Shown here piece after piece: positions 5,076-11,563 of a stretch of DNA of 12,478 nt. The stretch comes from Euryarchaeota archaeon UBA53 (lineage in GTDB: Archaea; Thermoplasmatota; Poseidoniia; Poseidoniales; Poseidoniaceae): contig DAZU01000075.1 in NCBI GenBank assembly GCA_002507425.1, positions 1 to 12,478 on the forward strand. Direction: 5' to 3'. The notes under the pieces are model-generated. The model was not told the origin of the DNA. It did not search any database and saw nothing but the letters and a program-made list of their open reading frames with translations. Within the stretch, counting starts at the first letter, position 1. Each line of letters begins with the position of its first letter. The position numbers and the translations under genes were made by a program.

Positions 5076-7469
5076 ATGGGTCTACAAGTTATCAAGAGAA
5101 ATGGAGAAAAAGAGGATGTAAGATTTGACGCCATACAGGAAAAGTTGGTTAAATTATCTCACGACTTGAACAAAGACTGGGTAGATCCCGGGATACTTAC
5201 AAAACTCGTCATTGAAGGCCTTTACGATGGTGTTACGACTGCTGAGCTTGATGAACTAGCAGCTGAAACAGCAGCCTCTCTTGCAGCACAGCACCCAGAT
5301 TACTCTAAGCTAGCTGCAAGAATTTGCGTTGACAATCTCCACCGTTCAACAAAAGATGTATTTAGCGAAGTAATTCATGACTTGAGAAACTACACGGACC
5401 CAGAATCTGGCAAATTTGCTCCATTAATCTCTGAAGATATATATGAAATTATAATGAAGAATAAAGAGGTATTAAATGCACATATTGATTATAATAGAGA
5501 TCACAATTATGATTATTTTGGATTTAAAACCCTGGAAAGATCATACTTACTGCGGTTAGACGGCGAAGTAGTCGAACGCCCGCAGCACATGCTCATGAGA
5601 GTTTCAGTAGGTATTCACCATGGTGATATTGAAAATGCTCTGAAAACTTATGATTTAATGAGCGAAGGTTGGTTTACACATGCAACACCAACTCTATTTA
5701 ATTCTGGAACTCCAAAACCTCAGATGTCGTCATGTTTCTTGCTCACTATGAAAGATGATTCCCTCGACGGAATTTATGATACTCTAAAGCAATGCGCAAG
5801 AATCTCAAAATCCGCTGGAGGAATTGGTCTATCAATTCATCAAGTCAGGTCAAAAGGCTCCTACATTAAAGGAACGAACGGCTACTCAAATGGTTTAGTT
5901 CCAATGCTTAGAGTATTCAACGATACAGCAAGGTATGTAGACCAGGGAGGGGGCAAGCGAAAAGGCAGCATTGCAATATATCTTGAACCATGGCATCCAG
6001 ATATATTCGAGTTTCTTGATTTGAGGAAAAATCACGGAAAAGAGGAAATGAGAGCTAGAGATTTATTCTACGCATTGTGGACACCAGATCTATTCATGGA
6101 GCGAGTTGAATCAGGTGGAGAATGGTCGCTATTCTGTCCAAACGAATGTCCCGATTTACATGATGTTTATGGCCAGGAGTTCCGCGAATTATACAATAAG
6201 TATGAGGAAGAAGGAAGAGCAAGAAAGACTATCAAAGCTAGGGAATTGTGGGATGCAATAACTCAAGCTCAAATTGAGACAGGCACCCCATACATGCTAT
6301 ACAAAGACGCATGTAATGAGAAATCCAATCAGAAAAATCTTGGTACTATTAGATCTTCAAACCTCTGCACAGAGATTCTGGAATACACAGCTCCAGACGA
6401 GGTAGCGGTTTGCAACCTAGCATCAATCGCATTACCAAAATTTGTTAACAAAGAAAAAGGAGAATTCGACCATCAAAAACTATTCGATGTCACTTATCAC
6501 GCAACCGGCAACCTGAATAGAGTTATCGATGTCAATTTTTATCCAGTCGAAGAGGCTAGAAATTCTAATATGAGGCACAGACCTATTGGATTAGGAGTTC
6601 AAGGATTGGCTGATACTTTCGCCATGCTAAAGTTGCCATTTGAATCTGAGCAGGCTCATCAGGTTAACAGAGAGATATTTGAAACAATTTACTACGCTGC
6701 ATGCACTGCAAGTATGGAGGCTTCAAAGGAACATGGACCATATTCAAGCTTCGCTGGATCACCCGCAAGCAAAGGAATACTGCAACCAGATTTGTGGGGC
6801 ATGAAGGAACATTCTGGTCGCTGGGACTGGGACACTTTAAGGAAGGATGTCGTTGAACATGGCCTGAGAAATTCCCTTCTCTTGGCGCCTATGCCAACAG
6901 CATCAACAAGTCAAATATTAGGTAACAATGAGTGCTTTGAAGCATTTACATCCAATTTATATGTCAGAAGGACTCTATCTGGAGAGTTCATAGTTTTGAA
7001 CAAACATCTAGTCACTGATTTGATTGACAGAAATTTGTGGTCTCTTGGTATGAAAGATGAAATCTTGCGACACAAGGGTAGTATTCAAATGATACAGGGA
7101 ATACCTCAGGACCTCAAAGATTTGTATAAAACTACATGGGAAATAAAGCAGAAACATGTTATTGACATGGCGGCAGATAGAGGTGCTTACATAGACCAAA
7201 GTCAATCACTGAACATTCACATGATTGACGCAACACCTGCTAAAGTTTCCTCTATGCATTTCTACGGATGGAAAAAAGGGCTCAAGACTGGAATGTATTA
7301 TTTGAGGACCAAAGCTGCTGCTGATGCAATACAATTTACAGTTGAACAAAAGGCTGCTAACGATGAAACAGTTGGTGGATTGGCGAATCGGGCAGAAGAG
7401 GTTACTAGTTTGGAAGCCATATCTTGCTCTATTGATAATCCAGATGATTGTTTAAGTTGTGGCTCATGA
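5076..7469 (+). CDS. nrdA: Class I ribonucleotide reductase large (R1) subunit, eukaryote-like
   Basis: This 797-residue catalytic subunit converts ribonucleoside diphosphates to deoxy forms with NrdB. The N-terminal ATP-cone (1 to about 90) begins QVIKRNGEKEDVRFD and keeps D59, equivalent to human D57, which is needed for dATP inhibition, so overall activity control is probably intact. Catalytic residues are C220 (SSCFLL), N429, C431 and E433 (SSNLCTEI), C446 (VAVCNLAS), and the radical-relay pair Y741-Y742 (GMYYLRT). The redox tail ends C792-x-x-C795-GS. Human RRM1, as I recall it, is 792 residues, aligns almost end to end with offsets of only 2 to 5, and shares the closing DxCLxCGS. This makes it one of the most eukaryote-like proteins here. 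Its partner nrdB lies directly upstream, and both appear co-transcribed. No intein or frameshift is seen. Confidence 0.97.
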   Translation: MGLQVIKRNGEKEDVRFDAIQEKLVKLSHDLNKDWVDPGILTKLVIEGLYDGVTTAELDELAAETAASLAAQHPDYSKLAARICVDNLHRSTKDVFSEVIHDLRNYTDPESGKFAPLISEDIYEIIMKNKEVLNAHIDYNRDHNYDYFGFKTLERSYLLRLDGEVVERPQHMLMRVSVGIHHGDIENALKTYDLMSEGWFTHATPTLFNSGTPKPQMSSCFLLTMKDDSLDGIYDTLKQCARISKSAGGIGLSIHQVRSKGSYIKGTNGYSNGLVPMLRVFNDTARYVDQGGGKRKGSIAIYLEPWHPDIFEFLDLRKNHGKEEMRARDLFYALWTPDLFMERVESGGEWSLFCPNECPDLHDVYGQEFRELYNKYEEEGRARKTIKARELWDAITQAQIETGTPYMLYKDACNEKSNQKNLGTIRSSNLCTEILEYTAPDEVAVCNLASIALPKFVNKEKGEFDHQKLFDVTYHATGNLNRVIDVNFYPVEEARNSNMRHRPIGLGVQGLADTFAMLKLPFESEQAHQVNREIFETIYYAACTASMEASKEHGPYSSFAGSPASKGILQPDLWGMKEHSGRWDWDTLRKDVVEHGLRNSLLLAPMPTASTSQILGNNECFEAFTSNLYVRRTLSGEFIVLNKHLVTDLIDRNLWSLGMKDEILRHKGSIQMIQGIPQDLKDLYKTTWEIKQKHVIDMAADRGAYIDQSQSLNIHMIDATPAKVSSMHFYGWKKGLKTGMYYLRTKAAADAIQFTVEQKAANDETVGGLANRAEEVTSLEAISCSIDNPDDCLSCGS

Positions 7470-7510
7470 TAGATTAATGCAGTAAAAAAGTTCCAATACC
7501 AGCGTGGCCG

Positions 7511-7520
7511 AATTTATATG
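7511..7520 (+). promoter_or_regulatory. TATA box for the membrane-protein gene at 7543
   Basis: AATTTATATG begins 32 bp before the ATG at 7543. Nearly the same decamer, AATTTATATT, begins 31 bp before the TPR gene at 8372. No Shine-Dalgarno precedes the ATG, so a leaderless transcript is expected. The box lies inside the alternative GTG frame starting at 7504, which argues against that start. Confidence 0.7.
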
Positions 7521-7542
7521 TCCTGTTGTGTTGGCTAACGAT

Positions 7543-8244
7543 ATGCAACTTAGCGAAGACGGAAATTACATGTGGAACGGAACAGAGTGGTTACCGGTTG
7601 ATAGTCAACCGTCACAACCCCAAATTGCGGAGCAACCACCCATTACAACCGGAGCGGTCGCTGAGGAAGTAAGCACAATCGAACCGATGGTTCAACAAGA
7701 AACCCCGGTTAATCAACTTCCTCAAGTATTGCCACAACAAAATCTTCAACCTGTAATTGTAACAACAAGCCCTCAAGGTATGAAAGCAGCAATAAATCTG
7801 TCATCTGCACTGAGTGTTTTCAAATATGGGATTATAGCTCTCGGTGGTTGGATTGTCTCTATGATAATTCTAACCATTCTTTGGGGTTCTTCGTTCTACT
7901 TAGCGCTTGATAGTGGAGATGCTTTAGTAGGACTGTTAATCATAATGGTAGCATTAGTCCTTACAATAATAGCATACGGTCAAATGATCATATACCCAGT
8001 TGGTAAAGCACTGAAGGATGGTAGATGGGATGCAAGTAAGTTTAGCTATGTCGATTCTTGGAAGACTTCTATCGCAGGATTTATCGAATCTTCAATTGTA
8101 ATTGTATTAATGTCAGTTATGACTGCCATTGGCTTCAAGTATGAGATTAATGCGCTAACTTACCTAGGAGCATTTGCTTATTTCTTCTTCATGCTAGGAT
8201 ATATCCCATACATGGTTAGAAAAGCAGCGGAAATAATCAAATAA
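7543..8244 (+). CDS. Four-helix membrane protein with N-terminal W-x-G-x-x-W motif, function unknown
   Basis: I do not recognise a function. The 233-residue protein begins MQLSEDGNYMWNGTEWLPV, with the motif DG-x-x-x-W-x-G-x-x-W at 6-16. Such short motifs recur in membrane proteins of bacteria (DUF2510-like) and, from memory, in marine group II archaea. Residues about 20-80 form a Pro/Gln-rich, probably disordered linker. Four hydrophobic segments follow at roughly 97-120, 127-152, 176-197 and 203-225, separated by a polar loop (GKALKDGRWDASKFSYVDSW) between the second and third. The start is chosen at ATG 7543 because a TATA box sits 32 bp upstream; a GTG at 7504 would add 13 residues (MAEFICPVVLAND) lying across that box. 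It follows nrdA by 73 bp but has its own promoter, so a functional tie to nrdA is not implied. Confidence 0.8.
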   Translation: MQLSEDGNYMWNGTEWLPVDSQPSQPQIAEQPPITTGAVAEEVSTIEPMVQQETPVNQLPQVLPQQNLQPVIVTTSPQGMKAAINLSSALSVFKYGIIALGGWIVSMIILTILWGSSFYLALDSGDALVGLLIIMVALVLTIIAYGQMIIYPVGKALKDGRWDASKFSYVDSWKTSIAGFIESSIVIVLMSVMTAIGFKYEINALTYLGAFAYFFFMLGYIPYMVRKAAEIIK

Positions 8245-8310
8245 TCAGCCTTTGGAATCTAAATTGTTGCATTGACTGTTTGTTGAAAAATAAGAGTTCT
8301 AGCGACATTT

Positions 8311-8336
8311 GTTATTCTAAATGCATTAAAAATAAC
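8311..8336. promoter_or_regulatory. Candidate operator: 26-bp imperfect palindrome upstream of the TPR gene
   Basis: GTTATT (8311-8316) and AATAAC (8331-8336) are perfect inverted arms around a central palindrome AATGCATT (8320-8327), all sharing one centre. In total 11 of 13 base pairs match. The element ends 4 bp before the TATA box at 8341, over the expected TFB-recognition (BRE) site, where a bound dimeric regulator would act on initiation. The rest of the 127-bp gap (8245-8371) shows no gene. Confidence 0.5.
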
Positions 8337-8340
8337 GCTT

Positions 8341-8350
8341 AATTTATATT
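8341..8350 (+). promoter_or_regulatory. TATA box for the TPR gene
   Basis: AATTTATATT begins 31 bp before the ATG at 8372. No Shine-Dalgarno is present, so the transcript is probably leaderless. It is the twin of the box at 7511-7520. Confidence 0.7.
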
Positions 8351-8371
8351 CCATCACTGATATCTGCCTTT

Positions 8372-10129
8372 ATGGAATTAGCCCCAGTAGACTATGACTT
8401 TGGAAGCCCGACAAACTATTTCTTTGCAACACAGATTACCTGCGATAGCGATGAAGCTAGGAAAATGTATGTTGAAGCATTTGGACACATGTTAAATTAC
8501 AACCATGAGCAAGCAATTGCGTGCTTTATGAAGTGTACAGAACTAGATCCTAACTGCGCAATGGCTTGGTGGGGAATAGCATATTGCGTCTCATCGAATT
8601 ACAACTGGTCTCCAGGTTTAGGCTCGGGACACGATGCAATCCAGCAGGCCATCACAGTAATGGGTCATTGCACAGAATTAGAGCAAGATTTGATTGTTGC
8701 ACTTTCAAAGCGTCACTCTGCTGAAGCACGTGACGCTGCTGACCCATCGGTATTGAACATGGGAAACAGTCCAGAACTAAATGTTGCATTTGCAGAAGCG
8801 ATGAAACCTCTATATGAGAAATATAGTGGCAATTTGGATGTAACTGCTATCTATGTCGAGGCTCTAATGAATCTGAAGGCATGGCAACTTTGGGATAAGA
8901 ACACAGCAACGGGAGAAATAACTCCTGCTGATGACAATACTTTGCTACTTGTAAAAATAATGGAAGACGCATTTGAAAGCAGTGATGAAGCCAAGATACA
9001 CCCTGCATTGTGTCACTTATACTGTCACGCTCTGGAGTTATCTCCTTTCCCTGAAAAGGCTCTGCCTGCAGCAGATGTGTTGCGCACTCGCATGCCCGGT
9101 CTTGGGCATCTAGTGCACATGCCATCTCACATCGACGCATGGGTTGGACAGTGGAAAGAGGCGATCGACTGTAATATCGCAGCAGTTGAAGCTGACGATC
9201 GGTATGTAGAATTGACAGGTAACGAATCCCAATTTTACAAATTTTACAGAATGCACAACCACCACTTCGTTGTGTGGTGTGCAATGTTTGATGGCCAATA
9301 TGAAACCGCCCTAAAATATGCAAGAAAAGCAGTTGACACATTACCTGCAGGTGATGCAAATTCAGGTGCTCAATTTATGCTAGCAGGAATCATTCCAATG
9401 GGTGCAATATTCCTTGAGTCTTACGTGACAATGCCGTGGCATGTGATGGTAAGATTCGGAAAGTGGGATGAAATCTTATCAGAACCAATGTATGATGACA
9501 AGGATGTTTTCCCAGCTACAATCGCAACACAACATTATGCTCGTGGTGTAGCATATGCATCACTAGGAAAGGTTCCTGAGGCAGAAGCAGAACAGGTTTT
9601 GTTCAAGCAGGCACTTGAAAACCCTGCACTTGCAGGAAGGATGCTTCACAACAATTTCATGTATCAAGACCCCGCAGAAGGGCCTTCGATATTGAATGTC
9701 AATGCTTCAATACTCGAAGCTGAAATTGAATACCGCAGACAATTTTTAGCAAAAGCAAACGGCAACGAATATGACTTTACAGCTGCATTTAACGAGCTTA
9801 GACGAGGTGTTGATCTTTCCCTTAACCTAGCATATAACGAGCCATGGGGTCAAATGCAACCAGTTCGTCACATACTCGGTGCTTTGCTACTTGAACAAGG
9901 CCATGTTGAAGAGGCCGAGCAAGTATATCGTGAAGATATAAAATTGTGGAAGGATAACATGTGGGGACTATTAGGGTTGAAATTGTGTCTAGAAACTAAG
10001 GGCGACAACAGTGGTGAACTTGAGAGAGTAACCGCGCTATTCAATGAGCGAAGCTCCAGGGCTGATATCGTTCCTGCGAAAACCTGTTTCTGTGCACAAG
10101 ATGCAGTTGAGGACAGTTGCTGCGATTAA
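8372..10129 (+). CDS. Large TPR-repeat protein with conserved histidine motifs, function unknown
   Basis: This 585-residue protein resembles bacterial TPR proteins I know only as uncharacterised. An N-terminal TPR is clear at about 28-72 (AFGHMLNYNHEQAIACF, then ELDPNCAMAWWGIAYC). The centre carries the family's unusual histidine-rich block: HPALCHLYCHALE (210-222), PEKALPAADVL, GHLVHMPSH (245-253), Y278, and YRMHNHHF (292-299). Weaker repeats run to the end (GQYETALKYARKAVDTLP, 308-325; EQGHVEEAEQVYREDI, 508-523). Invariant histidines are not typical of pure scaffold TPRs, so metal binding or catalysis is possible but unproven. The C-terminus is cysteine-rich (C572-x-C574 and C583-C584). There is no signal peptide or membrane helix. 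It has its own TATA box and a candidate operator upstream, and ends 3 bp from the convergent E3 gene. Confidence 0.85.
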   Translation: MELAPVDYDFGSPTNYFFATQITCDSDEARKMYVEAFGHMLNYNHEQAIACFMKCTELDPNCAMAWWGIAYCVSSNYNWSPGLGSGHDAIQQAITVMGHCTELEQDLIVALSKRHSAEARDAADPSVLNMGNSPELNVAFAEAMKPLYEKYSGNLDVTAIYVEALMNLKAWQLWDKNTATGEITPADDNTLLLVKIMEDAFESSDEAKIHPALCHLYCHALELSPFPEKALPAADVLRTRMPGLGHLVHMPSHIDAWVGQWKEAIDCNIAAVEADDRYVELTGNESQFYKFYRMHNHHFVVWCAMFDGQYETALKYARKAVDTLPAGDANSGAQFMLAGIIPMGAIFLESYVTMPWHVMVRFGKWDEILSEPMYDDKDVFPATIATQHYARGVAYASLGKVPEAEAEQVLFKQALENPALAGRMLHNNFMYQDPAEGPSILNVNASILEAEIEYRRQFLAKANGNEYDFTAAFNELRRGVDLSLNLAYNEPWGQMQPVRHILGALLLEQGHVEEAEQVYREDIKLWKDNMWGLLGLKLCLETKGDNSGELERVTALFNERSSRADIVPAKTCFCAQDAVEDSCCD

Positions 10130-10132
10130 AGA

Positions 10133-11554
10133 TTAAGCAATGTGTATAGCATGACCCAATGTTGCTAGAACAGCTTCGTGAGTCATTTCTGTCATTGTTG
10201 GGTGAGCATGAATCGTGCCAGCGATATCCTCTAACAAAGCTCCCATTTCAAGCGCTAATGTCCATTCGCCAACTAGTTCGCTTACGTGTGTCCCCACAGC
10301 TTGTACGCCCAGAATTCTATGGTCGTCCTCTCTTGCAACTACTCTAACAAAACCACCGGTTTTCTCTGCTTCTTGAGTGAGTGACCGACCATTTGCAGCG
10401 AGTGGGAATTTACCAGTGATTACAGGATGTCCAGCTTCTTTAGCTTCTTCAGGCGACATTCCGACCGAGACTACTTCTGGTTCTGTAAACACGATTGCTG
10501 GAACAGCAACTGGATTGTATGCTCGGTTATGTCCTGCAATAATTTCTGCAACCATCTCTCCTTGGAAAGATGCCACATGTGCCAACATCTCACCAAGGTT
10601 GGCAACATCACCTATTGCATATACTCCTTTCATATTGGTTTTGCACTGATCGTTAACTTTTACAAAACCTCTCTCATCCAAGGCGACACCAGTAGGCGCA
10701 AGTCCATCGCTTCTCGGTCTTCTTCCAACTGTAACTAAAACACGGTCTGCTTCTATAGATTGCATCTTTGACTCGTCTTCTACTTCTTTCTTGTCAATGA
10801 AATTTAATTTAAGTTTACCATTATCCAGCTTTTCTACACCTTTTGCAAATACACCAGTATTAACTTTGATTTTGTTTTTCTTCATAAATAGCTCTAGAGG
10901 TCTCCTTAATTCTTTGTCAAATATTGGTAAAACGCTATCCATTGCCTCAATTATAGTGACCTCTGATCCTAACATCTTGTGTGTAATTCCTAATTCAAGG
11001 CCAATATAGCCTCCTCCCACAACTACCAAATGTTCCAGTTTCTCATCTATATCGAGTGCTTCTCTACTGGATATGACACCATCACCATACTTCATGAAAG
11101 GTAATTCTATCGGAACACTTCCGTTTGCTAGTATCACATTTTCAGCTTCGATTTGAGTATCACCAACAATTACAGTTTTGGCATCCTTAAACTCAGCCCA
11201 ACCTGTTATCAATTCAGCACCACAATTCTTCAATAAGTGCTCAACTCCCTTATTCAATTTGTCGACTATGTTATCTTTCCAACCTTTTAGTTGAGACATT
11301 TTCAGCTCAGCAGGTCCAGGAATTGAAATCCCCATGTGTCCTCCTTTTTTTGCATGTTTTGCTAGGTCGTGAAATTTGTGAGCTGCATGAATCAACGCTT
11401 TAGAAGGTATACAACCACGGATTAAGCAAGTTCCTCCTGCTCTTTCACCTTCGATAATAACAGTGTCCATTCCCAATTGGGCTGAGCGAATCGCGGCTAC
11501 ATAACCACCTGGGCCTGCCCCGACCACCAATACCTTGCACTTTCTTGTTTTCAT
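10133..11554 (-). CDS. lpdA: Dihydrolipoyl dehydrogenase (E3)
   Basis: E3 is an FAD-containing homodimer that reoxidises the dihydrolipoyl group on E2 and passes electrons to NAD+. The 473 residues show the FAD-binding VGAGPGGY (11-18), the redox disulfide C43-LIRG-C48 within GGTCLIRGCIPSK, the NAD site VVVGGGYIGLELG, the second FAD motif YAIGDVA, and the C-terminal active-site HPTMTE with H451 and E456, which comes from the other subunit. Length and order are those of standard E3, and no residue essential for activity is lost. The disulfide spacer has Ile-Arg where Asn-Val or Asn-x is most common. The gene follows the E2 gene by 9 bp, with GGTGAG abutting the ATG, so it is the last gene of a 2-oxoacid dehydrogenase operon whose E1 genes should lie beyond the right edge. 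Confidence 0.96.
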   Translation of the reverse strand: MKTRKCKVLVVGAGPGGYVAAIRSAQLGMDTVIIEGERAGGTCLIRGCIPSKALIHAAHKFHDLAKHAKKGGHMGISIPGPAELKMSQLKGWKDNIVDKLNKGVEHLLKNCGAELITGWAEFKDAKTVIVGDTQIEAENVILANGSVPIELPFMKYGDGVISSREALDIDEKLEHLVVVGGGYIGLELGITHKMLGSEVTIIEAMDSVLPIFDKELRRPLELFMKKNKIKVNTGVFAKGVEKLDNGKLKLNFIDKKEVEDESKMQSIEADRVLVTVGRRPRSDGLAPTGVALDERGFVKVNDQCKTNMKGVYAIGDVANLGEMLAHVASFQGEMVAEIIAGHNRAYNPVAVPAIVFTEPEVVSVGMSPEEAKEAGHPVITGKFPLAANGRSLTQEAEKTGGFVRVVAREDDHRILGVQAVGTHVSELVGEWTLALEMGALLEDIAGTIHAHPTMTEMTHEAVLATLGHAIHIA

Positions 11555-11563
11555 CTCACCAAC

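Noticed and set aside
7504..7542. GTG start adding 13 residues to the membrane protein
   Set aside because: The extension overlaps the TATA box at 7511-7520, and ATG 7543 sits at the right distance for a leaderless start, as at 8372.
8245..8371. Possible tRNA, terminator or small gene in the gap before the TPR gene
   Set aside because: No cloverleaf or strong stem followed by a T-run was found. Only the palindrome and TATA box stand out.
8847..9359. 170-codon open frame on the minus strand inside the TPR gene
   Set aside because: It opposes a well-supported coding region, shows no family signature and has no promoter or ribosome-binding site.
10271..11554. Possible mercuric reductase or another disulfide reductase instead of E3
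   Set aside because: The HPTxxE active-site motif, a length of 473 and the position right after E2 all fit E3; there is no extra N-terminal metal domain or C-terminal CC pair.
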